From CAYIHX01 sp964363305 (GTDB taxonomy: Bacteria; Bdellovibrionota; UBA1018): a stretch of DNA of 64,000 nt. Shown piece by piece: positions 25,004 through 33,996 of the stretch (the first letter of the stretch is position 1; each line of letters begins with the position of its first letter). Under the pieces are notes generated by a model, which was not told where the DNA came from, did not search any database, and saw nothing but the letters and a program-made list of their open reading frames with translations. The translations under genes were made by a program, and so were the position numbers. The stretch is from contig CAYIHX010000001.1 in NCBI GenBank assembly GCA_964363305.1, positions 124,001 through 188,000 on the forward strand, given 5' to 3'.

Positions 25004-26362
25004 CTAGATCCAGCTCCGAAACCAAGTCCACCGAGTGAACGAGTCGGCGGGAATCCGCATGCCGCTCAGAACCGGGAAAAAATAGACGAAGACCAGAAAG
25101 GCAATGGCCAGGTAGAGCCAGCGCGGGAGGTCGGGGGCGAGGCGAGGGTGGGCTTTGGGCCACGGCAGGCGCGAGAGCGCGAAGGCGGCCGCGAGACTGA
25201 GGGTCATGCCGGCCGGGTAGTAGTAATAGTAGAAAGTGATTTTTCGAGGAATCACCGCCCAGGGCAGGTAGAACAGGCCATAAAGCAAGAGGATCCAGAA
25301 GGCCTGCCTGGAGCGGTCACGGACCCAGGCCCAGCCACAAAACAAAATAGCCGGTATACCAGTCCACATGATCCAGGGGTTTCCGATGAGTAGAACCCCT
25401 CGTACCCAACCCGGGTCGAGTGGGTCTTTCTCGAATGCATACCAGATCGGGCGCATAAGCCAGGGCCAACCCCACCAGGAGCTCATGTACGGATGTTGGG
25501 TCACGACGCGAAGCTGTCCGTCCCACATTTTTGGCTGCATGAGTACGAGATCCCAGAGCGTATACGCGGGGGCGCGATTAAAGAAGAGGAAGGGAAGGAA
25601 GGTCAGACTATAAACGAAGAAGGGAAGGATAAAGAGAGTGAATAAGGCTTTCTTCCACGTGAGGTCGCCCCACCCGAGGTCGGTCCAGAAATCAGAATCA
25701 TTTTCTGAAAAGTGGGGGTGGCTTTTGTAAGTGAAGTGCGCGCCCCAACTTTTAAGAAGGAGAGCGATGCCAGAGAGCGCGAGCAGGCCTAGCCACGGTA
25801 CGATCGCGGACCATTTGCACGCGATCGCGAGACCGAACAAGATCCCGCCGAGGTAGAGAACCTGGGTGCGCGATCGGGACGAGCAGGCCTCGCGCGAGCC
25901 CTCGATCCAACAGGCTAGCGCTGGCAGCAGAAACGCCATCATGAAGGTGTCGAGCATTCCGATTCGGGCCTGCACATAAAGGAGGTGATTGAGCAAGGTG
26001 AGCGCCGCGACCCAGAGGGCCGTTCGTTGGCTTCGAAAGAGAGAAAGCGCGAGGCCGTACATTCCCACCAAGGTGAAGGCGCCGAAAAGCGCGCTCATGA
26101 AGCGCCAGCCGAGGGGCTGGTCTCCAAAGATGGCGATTCCGATCGCCATGAGCTCTTTGCCGAGCGGGGGGTGCTCCCAGTTCTGGTTCTCTTGGAGGGC
26201 AAGAAACTGTTTTGCCGAAGGCACGTAGTGGAACTCGTCGAAGTTCACGCCTGCGGGGTGATTGATTTCGAGAAGGAAGAGGGCCAGCGCTCCAAGAAAA
26301 AGAGCGGTACAGGTCTTCCAGAAGTCGCGAAGAGAGGGAAGAAGCGAAGGCGCGGCGTGCAT
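25004..26362 (-). CDS. GT39 protein O-mannosyltransferase-like
   Basis: 452-residue polytopic membrane protein. The first loop has NFDEFHYVPSAKQF with the acidic DE pair and NWEHPPLGKELMAIG with HPP, both diagnostic of dolichyl/polyprenyl-phosphate mannose-protein mannosyltransferases (PMT, GT39); a C-terminal four-helix PMT block follows (WGWPWLMRPIWYAFE, RKITFYYYYYPA). The ATG at 26362 is preferred: the same frame runs to 26512, but with an uncharacteristic basic, non-membrane leader. Suggests protein O-glycosylation at the inner membrane. Confidence 0.9.
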   Translation of the reverse strand: MHAAPSLLPSLRDFWKTCTALFLGALALFLLEINHPAGVNFDEFHYVPSAKQFLALQENQNWEHPPLGKELMAIGIAIFGDQPLGWRFMSALFGAFTLVGMYGLALSLFRSQRTALWVAALTLLNHLLYVQARIGMLDTFMMAFLLPALACWIEGSREACSSRSRTQVLYLGGILFGLAIACKWSAIVPWLGLLALSGIALLLKSWGAHFTYKSHPHFSENDSDFWTDLGWGDLTWKKALFTLFILPFFVYSLTFLPFLFFNRAPAYTLWDLVLMQPKMWDGQLRVVTQHPYMSSWWGWPWLMRPIWYAFEKDPLDPGWVRGVLLIGNPWIMWTGIPAILFCGWAWVRDRSRQAFWILLLYGLFYLPWAVIPRKITFYYYYYPAGMTLSLAAAFALSRLPWPKAHPRLAPDLPRWLYLAIAFLVFVYFFPVLSGMRIPADSFTRWTWFRSWI

Positions 26363-26533
26363 GGTCGTCTCAGGGTAGGGAGATTGGCGCTTCTGGTCAA
26401 GGCGAAGGCGAGGCGATCTGTCTCCTAGCTGGGGTATTTCGGGCCGGGCGAGGGGTGTCGCAACGGGAGGGACCCACGAGAATGCCTTGATTCGTTGGCA
26501 GAGAACGTGCAATGCGCTTCATACCGGTCGTTT

Positions 26534-27331
26534 ATGTGGGGGTTTTTTGTGATTTTGATTTTAATGCTTTCTGTCGCCCTTACCGGGGCTCAAGCGCATG
26601 CGGATGACGTTGAACCGTGTTTCGAACCGGGGCGGAATACCGAGCTTTGTTTGCAGATGCGCCACCTTCGCAATCTTTTATACGCTTTTGACACGCAGCG
26701 CGAACTCGTGCGGGTGAACTATGATTATCTCGCTTGCATGGCAGACGATCTCGATTCCTTGCTTGGCCGGGTGTTGCGTTCGGCGGGTGGGAATGGCCAC
26801 GTTGCTCCGCTGAATGATCTGCAATCTATGGTGCGTCTCGTGAAGCGAAAAGCGGGAGAGGGGAACCTCGAAGCTGTCCGTTTAGCCAACCGTTTTCAAT
26901 TGCAGTGTCAACGTTGCCACACACCGACCTCACCGGAGGGGCGCCGTTGGTCTGATCTCACTCAGCTCGGTTGGGCCGAGATCTCGAAGCGCTGCAACGA
27001 AGGGGAGCATAACCCCTTCATTTGCCGGAACATGCACGCCATGTTGGGGCAGGTTCAACTTCTGGAATCGGCGAGTCAGTCAGGCAGCGAGAGGTATGAA
27101 ACGATCTCGGCTGCTGCCGGGGAAATGGAGAGGATCGCACGGCAGTTGGTCGAATTGGGAGGGGTGCACGGGGGAGTGACGACTCCGCTGGTCAGCGTGG
27201 CGGAAAGCGCGGCATTCCTGCGGAGGCTTGCGGATGCGCGCCAGCGCGAGAGTTTCATTCGCGCTTCTCAAGTCTCCGTGTCTTGCCGTCAGTGCCATAA
27301 CGAAAATATTCCTGGCGGAGGTGCAAAATGA
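26534..27331 (+). CDS. periplasmic diheme c-type cytochrome-like protein
   Basis: 265 residues with an N-terminal signal/anchor (MWGFFVILILMLSVALTGA) and two heme motifs, CQRCH (125-129) and CRQCH (251-255), in a helical protein; further Cys at about 29, 39 and 68. The spacing suggests duplicated four-helix or cytochrome c'-like halves, which is inference. The start is ATG 26534 rather than the TTG at 26495. It overlaps the transglutaminase-like gene by 4 bases, so the two are coupled. Redox partner unknown. Confidence 0.78.
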   Translation: MWGFFVILILMLSVALTGAQAHADDVEPCFEPGRNTELCLQMRHLRNLLYAFDTQRELVRVNYDYLACMADDLDSLLGRVLRSAGGNGHVAPLNDLQSMVRLVKRKAGEGNLEAVRLANRFQLQCQRCHTPTSPEGRRWSDLTQLGWAEISKRCNEGEHNPFICRNMHAMLGQVQLLESASQSGSERYETISAAAGEMERIARQLVELGGVHGGVTTPLVSVAESAAFLRRLADARQRESFIRASQVSVSCRQCHNENIPGGGAK

Positions 27332-28752
27332 AGAGCTTCTTTCTTGGGGTCGTTTTGTTCGGGTCCTCAATGGCACAGGGTTCTGTTTTTGTGGGCCGAC
27401 CTGGCGAACTCCCTGTCATCCATACGGACTCTGCGGGTCGGGCGTATCCGGCTCGCTTCACCTCTCCTATGCAGAGAGAGATGCGTCTTCGGCAGCGGGC
27501 TACTTTGTTTCAAGGGTCGAAGGCTCTGATCGATATTGACGGGGCCAATCAGGCCTCGGAGCTGGTGGATGGCGGTCGTCCGTTGGAGAGTCTGGTCGAG
27601 ATGGATGCACTGGGATTGCGGAGCGCCGCTCTTGCCGTAACGCCCTGGTCGGATGATTACTGGGCGATCTATCGGGGAGGGCTTGCGGCTCGTTACGCTG
27701 ACCCGGAGCGTCCAGATACGGTGCTTTGGAAGGATTTGTATGAGTATTTTCAAAGGCACCCGCTGAGAACGCAGAAGCTGAGAATGCTGTCGCCGGCTGA
27801 AAAGTACGGGCTTTGGATCGGCGATGATGAGGATACTCTGACCCGGCAAATGTGGAATGAGGGACGGATGTATGCGGATAGCGACGGCAAGGTCGAGACC
27901 TGGATGGGATATTGCCATGGTTGGGCGCCGGCTTCGTTCATGGAACGGCGCCCTGTAAGGAAGGTGGTGGTCCCTTCAGCGGACGGCCGTCTTCAACTGG
28001 AGTTTTTCCCGGCCGACATCAAGGCTCTCGCAACTCTTCTTTGGGCGAAGGCGTCGGCGGAGACCCGCTTTATCGGGCGCCGATGCCAAGATAAGGAGCC
28101 TGAGATGGATGAGTGGGGTCGGCCCAAGAAGCCAGACTGCTTCGACGTGAATGCCGGAGCGTGGCATGAGTCCGTTGTCACCCAGATCGGAGTCGCGAAG
28201 CGCTCGTTTGTGATCGATGCCGCCTTTGATTACGAAGTATGGAATCAGCCGGTCGTGAAATACGAGTACACGTATTTTAATCCGAAGACGCGTCAGAGCG
28301 CCTCGTCTTTGCAGGAGGCCCAGGTTCGCCTCTCCGATTTTCAGGAAGATCGTCTCAAGGCCAAGCGAGCCGCGAAGGCGGTCGCACTGGTCGGGGTGAT
28401 CATGAAACTTACTTATGGGGTAGAGAGTGAGCCGCTGCAGGCCGAGGACGAAAGTTCGTTTGAGGAGCCGACCCGGACGGTTCGTTATATGTATGATGTC
28501 GAGCTTGATGAGACTGATCGAATTATCGGTGGAGAATGGTATCAAGCCCAGCATCCCGACTTCATGTGGGTCCCGGCTGAAGGCGCGGCGCCCTTGACCT
28601 GGGGCGATCAGCTTGCTTCGGATTCAGGATCCACCGCCATTCACATGGACCGACCACTCCCTCCTCAATGGCGCGAGGCCGCAAAGGTGAGTGTCCGTCG
28701 GGCTCAGCCGTCTTTGACCTTGGTACGCCGACTGATTCGAGCAGCGAACTGA
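27328..28752 (+). CDS. secreted transglutaminase-elicitor-like protein
   Basis: 474 residues with a signal peptide (FFLGVVLFGSSMAQGS). The core matches the transglutaminase elicitor family (TGase_elicitor, known from the Phytophthora GP42 cell-wall protein and scattered bacteria): WMGYCHGWAPASF with candidate catalytic Cys196, FFPADIKALATLLWA, GAWHESVV with His280 and FVIDAAFDYEVWNQPV with Asp297. That order, Cys-His-Asp, fits a papain-like protein cross-linking or deamidating enzyme. It is translationally coupled to the diheme protein. The family call is from motif memory. Confidence 0.8.
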   Translation: MKSFFLGVVLFGSSMAQGSVFVGRPGELPVIHTDSAGRAYPARFTSPMQREMRLRQRATLFQGSKALIDIDGANQASELVDGGRPLESLVEMDALGLRSAALAVTPWSDDYWAIYRGGLAARYADPERPDTVLWKDLYEYFQRHPLRTQKLRMLSPAEKYGLWIGDDEDTLTRQMWNEGRMYADSDGKVETWMGYCHGWAPASFMERRPVRKVVVPSADGRLQLEFFPADIKALATLLWAKASAETRFIGRRCQDKEPEMDEWGRPKKPDCFDVNAGAWHESVVTQIGVAKRSFVIDAAFDYEVWNQPVVKYEYTYFNPKTRQSASSLQEAQVRLSDFQEDRLKAKRAAKAVALVGVIMKLTYGVESEPLQAEDESSFEEPTRTVRYMYDVELDETDRIIGGEWYQAQHPDFMWVPAEGAAPLTWGDQLASDSGSTAIHMDRPLPPQWREAAKVSVRRAQPSLTLVRRLIRAAN

Positions 28753-28776
28753 AAAAGGATCTGCTATCTCTCAGGC

Positions 28777-29322
28777 ATGAGCGAAATTCAGCTGGTCGGT
28801 CGGAATGAGGCATGTCCCTGTGGAAGCGGGAAGAAATTTAAACGCTGCCATGGTGTGGACGCGGCTCCGAAGCTTACGGTGGCGAAGGCTCCGGCGATAA
28901 CAGGTGCGCCAGGGGTTCCGCCCGGTTTTGACCCTTCGCAGATGGCTAATATGATGAAGCGTCTCCCGAAAGCGCAGCTTGTGCGTCTTCAGGCCATCAT
29001 GCAGAGAGCGATGAGTGGCCAAGACGTATCGCAGGATGCCCAAGAGCTGGAGCGGTTGCTTCCTTCTGATTTCTTAAAGCAGATGGAAGAGATGAAACCC
29101 GCGCTGATGCAGCAAGCGGCGGCGGCTGGCATGCCCGTGCCATCCGATGCGGAGATGGACGATCTTGAGGCGCGGAAGATCGTTGAAGAGGCGATTCAAG
29201 CGGGCCGCTTGACCCGCGAGGAAGCCGAAGCCGCACTCGCGCCCCTGACGGCCTCGGAGGCGGCCGTGGAGGGGTCCACTCGCTGGTCGAAGCTCTGGAA
29301 GGGCCTCAAGGGGAAGAAATAA
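28777..29322 (+). CDS. SEC-C motif protein
   Basis: 181 residues. The N terminus carries the zinc-binding SEC-C motif CPCGSGKKFKRCHG (residues 13-26), as found at the SecA C terminus and in many small proteins, which binds SecB or ribosomes in known cases. The rest is helical, Met/Ala-rich and acidic, with a basic tail (WSKLWKGLKGKK). Function otherwise unknown. Its stop abuts the btpA-like TTG start. Confidence 0.85.
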   Translation: MSEIQLVGRNEACPCGSGKKFKRCHGVDAAPKLTVAKAPAITGAPGVPPGFDPSQMANMMKRLPKAQLVRLQAIMQRAMSGQDVSQDAQELERLLPSDFLKQMEEMKPALMQQAAAAGMPVPSDAEMDDLEARKIVEEAIQAGRLTREEAEAALAPLTASEAAVEGSTRWSKLWKGLKGKK

Positions 29323-30138
29323 TTGAAAGCGGCTCGTCGCCTTCCCCGTTTAATTGGAGTCATTCATCTTCCTCCCTTGCCGGGCTCGCCGGGCGCGTCC
29401 CGTTTCAGCGCGGTGGACGCCCTTTCTATCGCGGGCGAACGCGCGGTTCAAGAAGCCTTGGCGCTGGCGCGCGCGGGCTTTGAGGGCTTGATCGTCGAGA
29501 ACTTCGGGGATGCGCCCTTTTATAAAGATCGGGTTCCGGCTGAAACTGTCGCGGCGATGTCGATCATTGCGGCCGCGATCCGGGAGGCGGTAAAAATTCC
29601 GGTGGGCGTGAATATTCTGAGAAATGCCGGTCGGGATGCTCTCGCCGTCGCCGCCGTCAGCGGTTGCGATTTCATTCGGGTGAACATCCTTTCGGGTGTA
29701 GCGGCAACGGACCAGGGGATCATCGAGGCGGATGCGGCTTTTTTATTGAGAGAGCGGGCCAGATTGAATTCAGCGATTGGAATTCTCGGCGATGTGCTGG
29801 TCAAGCACGCGCGGTCGCTTTCGGTCGATGATGTCGCGTTGGCGATTGAAGAGGTCGGCTTGCGCGCTGGTGCCGATGGAGTGGTCATTACCGGCGCGAC
29901 GACCGGGCGCGCGGTAGATCCGGTTCGCCTCGAGAAGGCTTCTCGCGCCGCGCGCGCGCATTCCATTCCTCTTTATATCGGGAGTGGCATGACGGCCGAC
30001 GGGCTCGCGGAAGTTCGAAGCAAGATTGACGGGGTCATCGTCGGTTCCGATCTTCGCCGGGCGGGAAAAGCCGGGGCGCCCCTTGATTTAAAGCGGGTTC
30101 GGGCATTCGTAAAGGCTTACAGGCGTAAGCAAAGATGA
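29323..30138 (+). CDS. BtpA/SgcQ-family TIM-barrel protein
   Basis: 271 residues with the family landmarks IGVIHLPPLPGSPG, IVENFGDAPFYK, VGVNILRN and FIRVN. BtpA in cyanobacteria stabilises photosystem I; elsewhere the family is an uncharacterised TIM barrel. The start is TTG directly after the preceding TAA, with AAGGGGAAG at the right distance. It overlaps the recombinase start by 4 bases (ATGA), so the block from the SEC-C gene to the glycosyltransferase at 31241 looks like one operon. Confidence 0.9.
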   Translation: MKAARRLPRLIGVIHLPPLPGSPGASRFSAVDALSIAGERAVQEALALARAGFEGLIVENFGDAPFYKDRVPAETVAAMSIIAAAIREAVKIPVGVNILRNAGRDALAVAAVSGCDFIRVNILSGVAATDQGIIEADAAFLLRERARLNSAIGILGDVLVKHARSLSVDDVALAIEEVGLRAGADGVVITGATTGRAVDPVRLEKASRAARAHSIPLYIGSGMTADGLAEVRSKIDGVIVGSDLRRAGKAGAPLDLKRVRAFVKAYRRKQR

Positions 30139-31244
30139 AGAAACGAGGGCGGTTTTTAGGAAAACTGCTTCATCGTCGTTTTCAGAGGCCGCGAAAAAAG
30201 CTGCTCCTTCCAGCCGTGATTGCGAGAACGGTGCTCGTTCAGCAGCCCGTTTCGGCTCCTGAATGGGGCGGCCTCATGACTCGCGAACTCGTCAAGCCGG
30301 ACGCGCGTCTCCAGCAGTCGCTCGAGGCTTTCTTGTTGGATCAGCGATCGCCGCATACCCGAAGGGCCTACGCGAAAGATCTCAAAAGATTCGTGCAGTA
30401 CCTGATGAGACGTGGACTGGAGAAGGGCATCGAGCGAATCGACCGATCCGTGTTGGTGGCTTATAAGGAATTTTTGCTCACGGAGGGCCTGCAGCACACG
30501 ACGGTCGATCGCCATCTGGCGACGCTACGGAGTTTTTTCGGGTGGCTGGTTGCTGACGGCGTGGTCGATCGAAATCCGGCCGAGGCGGTGCGCTTCATGA
30601 ATGCACGAAAGCTGTCGACGACGGTCGGCTTTACGGACGAAGAGGTGAGAAAGGTACTCGTACAGCCCAATCTCCACACTCGCGTCGGCGCTCAGCACTA
30701 TGCGGTTTTGATGGTGCTGTTCTACTGCGGGTTGAGGCGCTCGGAAGTATGCGAACTGCGCATGTCCTCGCTGTTCGTGGAGCGGGGAATTCCGATCCTT
30801 CGCCTGCGTGGAAAAGGGAATAAGGAGCGAATTGTGCCGCTCGCTCCCCCGGTTCATAAGGCGATTCGCTATTACCTGAGAATGACGGCGCGAGAAGGGC
30901 AGAAGCAGGATTCACCTTTGTTTATCGGTTTTCGAAGGCGGGCCAAAGGGGGAGCCGAGGCACGGGCGCTTGATCCATCGTCCCTTTTCTACATCGTGAC
31001 GAAGTACGCGAAGCTCGCGGGTATCGCAGCGCGGGTGTCGCCTCATTCCTGCCGGGCCACGGCGATCTCGAATGCGCGCGATCATCAGGTCCCGGATCGT
31101 GCCATTCAAGAATTTGCCGGCTGGGCCTCGACTGATATGATTACCCGATACGATAAGCGAAAGAGCGCGATCGAGAAGTCCGCGGCCCATGCCATCGTGT
31201 ATGGGCAGACAGATCGCCTGCCCGAGGAGGTCAGTCTGCCATGA
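30135..31244 (+). CDS. Xer-type tyrosine recombinase
   Basis: 369 residues. A basic N-terminal extension of about 50 residues precedes a SAM-like core-binding domain (SPHTRRAYAKDLKRF) and the catalytic domain with Arg in GLRRSEVCELR, Lys in RGKGNKERIVPL, HxxR in SPHSCRATA, and the nucleophile Tyr in TRYDKR. The usual second His (LGH) is Trp here (AGWAS), as in Cre-like enzymes. It could be the chromosomal XerC/XerD or an element integrase; sitting inside an operon with no other mobile genes argues for a resident role. Confidence 0.88.
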   Translation: MKKRGRFLGKLLHRRFQRPRKKLLLPAVIARTVLVQQPVSAPEWGGLMTRELVKPDARLQQSLEAFLLDQRSPHTRRAYAKDLKRFVQYLMRRGLEKGIERIDRSVLVAYKEFLLTEGLQHTTVDRHLATLRSFFGWLVADGVVDRNPAEAVRFMNARKLSTTVGFTDEEVRKVLVQPNLHTRVGAQHYAVLMVLFYCGLRRSEVCELRMSSLFVERGIPILRLRGKGNKERIVPLAPPVHKAIRYYLRMTAREGQKQDSPLFIGFRRRAKGGAEARALDPSSLFYIVTKYAKLAGIAARVSPHSCRATAISNARDHQVPDRAIQEFAGWASTDMITRYDKRKSAIEKSAAHAIVYGQTDRLPEEVSLP

Positions 31245-32791
31245 GCTTCAAATATCTTTCCGTTCGGATCCTGCTTTTTCTATTCGCGCTCACGGTCTTC
31301 TTTGGGAAGGCGGATGAAGTTTCTTTGCGTGGAATCGATTCAAACATTCATGCCACGGTATCGCGCGCATTGGTTTCAGGACCGAACGTCTTGGTCCCGG
31401 CGGTGCCCATTCCCGCCGTCAACGAGTATAGCTGGGGTGAGGCCGGAGCGCGGCGATCCGTCGAACAGGAGCGACGGTTGCGAGAGTCTTCCGCGCTCAC
31501 TCCGCCTCCACCTCATATCTTCAACGACCATCCCATCGGTTTTTTTCTCATCAATGGCTGGGTGATGAAGGCCTTGGGCGCCTCGTTTTGGTCGGCACGC
31601 CTAGCGACAGCAGTCAGCGGCGCGCTGGCCGTTGTGATGGTCTTCGAGCTAGCGCTTGCGCTCGGCGCGCCAGGCGTCGGCATTGTCGCGGCTTTGGTCT
31701 TCGCAGCCACGCGAGAGTTTGTCTTGAGTGCCGCAGCGGTGAGCTTGGATCCACCGTTGGTATTTTTGATCCTCCTGAGTTTCGTGCTGTGGTTGAGAGG
31801 TCGATGGTGGCAGGCCTCGTTGGTTGCGGGGCTGGGTTTTTGGGTAAAAACACCGGTTTGCCTTCTCCTTTTTCCGTCCATGGTATTTTTTGGATGGTGG
31901 CAAACGAGGAAGCTTTCCGCCTTCGCCAAGCCCGCTGCCGGTGCGCTCTTGGCGCTGGGTGTAGGAGCCCTTCACTGGTTGGCTCTTATCGTCTTGACCG
32001 GCAGCAGCGATATCGTCTTGGACTATTGGCAGGGCCAGCTCGGAGGGACTCTTCTTCACGGGCGCGGTGGCGGCCGGTTGGACCCCCTCTTTTTTCCTCG
32101 TCATATCCTCAAATCGTTTTGGCCCTGGTTGCCCTTGGCGATTGCGGGAGCCGTGACGACCCTGCGTACGCGCTCACGGCTCGGAGGTCTGGCTTTCTCC
32201 GTGATTTTGATTCTTTGGTTCACGTTCGCGCCGATGACCTCTTTGATGTCGCATTATTTCCTTCCGGCTCTTCCCTTTTTGGCGTTGCTGGCGGCCATTC
32301 CCTTTCAAAATAGGCTCGAACAGCGTTTGCCGTTCGTTAAGCAGGTGCTCCTTGCGCTGACGTTGTTCGTTCTATCCATTGCCGCATTGACTCCGATTCC
32401 CTTCGCACCCGAGCCCTTTCCGGCGCTGCGGAAGTTCGCTCCCTACATTCGGCAGACCGGTGGCTGCGATGACGAGATCGTCTGGGTACCGGGAGGGGAA
32501 CCGCGAGGCAGCGTTGCGGACGCTGCCATGTGGCTGAATTTCGTCACGGCTCGTGCCGTGGTGACCTTGAGTTGTGAGCAGCTGCGCGGCCGAATCGGGG
32601 AGGCGAGGCTGCGGTGGGTGATTGTCAGCGATGAAAATTTCAGAGGGTGCAATGCGCTCAAAGCGGCACATCCGTTGTTTCGTTATCAAAATCAGTGGCT
32701 TCTGGGGTTCGCGAAGGGCTTTGATCGGACTGTTGCAGATTTGAGACCCCTCGAGGGCGGGACCCAGATTGAAGTTCGGTGTCCGCGCTGA
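31241..32791 (+). CDS. ArnT-like membrane glycosyltransferase
   Basis: 516 residues with about ten membrane helices; first loop GIDSNIHATVSRALVSG and NDHPIGFFLING, the acidic and HP features of the GT83/PMT_2 superfamily. It starts within the recombinase stop (ATGA overlap). The C-terminal 130 residues are soluble, probably periplasmic, with four Cys. Third PMT/ArnT-type enzyme in the window, implying active envelope or protein glycosylation. Confidence 0.85.
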   Translation: MSFKYLSVRILLFLFALTVFFGKADEVSLRGIDSNIHATVSRALVSGPNVLVPAVPIPAVNEYSWGEAGARRSVEQERRLRESSALTPPPPHIFNDHPIGFFLINGWVMKALGASFWSARLATAVSGALAVVMVFELALALGAPGVGIVAALVFAATREFVLSAAAVSLDPPLVFLILLSFVLWLRGRWWQASLVAGLGFWVKTPVCLLLFPSMVFFGWWQTRKLSAFAKPAAGALLALGVGALHWLALIVLTGSSDIVLDYWQGQLGGTLLHGRGGGRLDPLFFPRHILKSFWPWLPLAIAGAVTTLRTRSRLGGLAFSVILILWFTFAPMTSLMSHYFLPALPFLALLAAIPFQNRLEQRLPFVKQVLLALTLFVLSIAALTPIPFAPEPFPALRKFAPYIRQTGGCDDEIVWVPGGEPRGSVADAAMWLNFVTARAVVTLSCEQLRGRIGEARLRWVIVSDENFRGCNALKAAHPLFRYQNQWLLGFAKGFDRTVADLRPLEGGTQIEVRCPR

Positions 32792-32858
32792 ATCACGCCG
32801 TGAGCAAGAGCTGAGGATGAATTGACCCGGAAGGCCTGTGCCGGATACGAGCCATTTC

Positions 32859-33482
32859 ATGATGAAGACTCTCCGTGGGGCGATGGTGGTTCTAGCTTTG
32901 TTGACCGTGGGCGCATCAGCGCGGGCCGAGCAGCCTCTGGGTTTGGTGACGCTTTCTAATGTCGGGGGCTTTCTTTTTGATGCCCCTCGATTGGCCTGCC
33001 TCGAGCCTGGGCGGCCTGTTGCGGTCGGCTTGAATATGCGTCGTAACTTTCATGAGTACTCACTTCGTGGGTTGCTCGGCGCTGGTCGGACCTTTCGCCT
33101 CCAAATGAATGGCAACCAGATTTCCTGGAGCTCTGCCCGTCCCGAAGAGGGGGTCCAGGTGGTTCGTGCGAATGGACGCACCTACACGCTTCATGGTGGG
33201 TATTTTTCCCTGGCTCCGCGCAATGCTGAAGCTCTGGGTGCGGTTTATGTGACCATCCCGGATGCGGCCCGGGGCGTGGTGAGTCTCGCGGTGCTTGACC
33301 CTGTGACGGGAGCCGAGATCGATTCATTTCAGTGGGTGCGTGCTGCAGAAGACTCAAGTTGTGAGTCGATTCCCGTGTTCGCCTATCGCGCAGTTCCTGA
33401 AACGCCCCGTGCGCCCTTTCCGATGATCGGAGGGACCGATTTCTCCAATTTCCTGATGGGTGGAGTCGGGATTGGGTTTTAA
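32859..33482 (+). CDS. secreted protein of unknown function
   Basis: About 207 residues starting at ATG 32859 (or 32862); a GTG at 32838 is possible but adds a non-signal leader. Signal peptide MVVLALLTVGASARA, then a beta-rich mature domain with two Cys (in RLACLEPG and DSSCES) and a Gly-rich hydrophobic tail (LMGGVGIGF). No family recognised. The gene stands alone between the glycosyltransferase and the facing hemerythrin. Confidence 0.65.
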   Translation: MMKTLRGAMVVLALLTVGASARAEQPLGLVTLSNVGGFLFDAPRLACLEPGRPVAVGLNMRRNFHEYSLRGLLGAGRTFRLQMNGNQISWSSARPEEGVQVVRANGRTYTLHGGYFSLAPRNAEALGAVYVTIPDAARGVVSLAVLDPVTGAEIDSFQWVRAAEDSSCESIPVFAYRAVPETPRAPFPMIGGTDFSNFLMGGVGIGF

Positions 33483-33497
33483 GCGCGACCCGTAGGT

Positions 33498-33911
33498 TTA
33501 CTTAATAAACCCTTTGTATTTTTGGTCTTCGCTGGTGACATGGTGAACCAGCCAGTTGTGGATTTTTTTGATTACGGCATCCATCAAAATTAATTGTCCC
33601 TTGGAGAAATCGCTGCACATCTCTTGAATCGACTTTCCGAACTGGTCGTGAAGTTTTTTGTGCGCTTCGAAATCATCGTACCCATAGATTTTCATCACTT
33701 CTTCTTCGGTCAGAAAGTGAACCCATACGTAATCGGAAAGCTCCTTCGCGAGTTGCTCAAGGACTTCTTGTCGTTTCGGGGAATCAGGCTGGTCGTCTTG
33801 TTTGAGTTTTACGATTTTGTTGTAGATGATGAAGAGTCGCTTGTGTTGCTCGTCGATGAGCCGGAATCCCACGCTGTACCGATCTTCCCACTCTAGAAAA
33901 GTTAAACTCAT
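33498..33911 (-). CDS. bacteriohemerythrin
   Basis: 137-residue non-heme di-iron oxygen-binding protein. All ligands are visible: DEQHKRL (Asp20, His23), HFLTEEEVM (His and Glu), HKKLH, and HNWLVHHVTSEDQKY (His, His, Asp). Likely an oxygen carrier or sensor serving the cbb3 oxidase and microaerobic life. Single gene; the ATG at 33911 is preceded by an inverted repeat about 34-52 bp upstream. Confidence 0.95.
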   Translation of the reverse strand: MSLTFLEWEDRYSVGFRLIDEQHKRLFIIYNKIVKLKQDDQPDSPKRQEVLEQLAKELSDYVWVHFLTEEEVMKIYGYDDFEAHKKLHDQFGKSIQEMCSDFSKGQLILMDAVIKKIHNWLVHHVTSEDQKYKGFIK

Positions 33912-33944
33912 GTCGAAATTTGGCCATAAAAAGCGCGAACTGAC

Positions 33945-33963
33945 AAGTGATGTGAATTCACTT
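33945..33963. promoter_or_regulatory. inverted repeat between hemerythrin and small gene
   Basis: AAGTGA-TGTGAAT-TCACTT, with outer CTGA/CAG extending the stem imperfectly. It lies in the divergent gap between the hemerythrin gene and the small plus-strand gene, so it may be an operator for either. Confidence 0.35.
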
Positions 33964-33996
33964 CAGGGATTGCCCCTTTCGGGTCGATAGAGAGGT

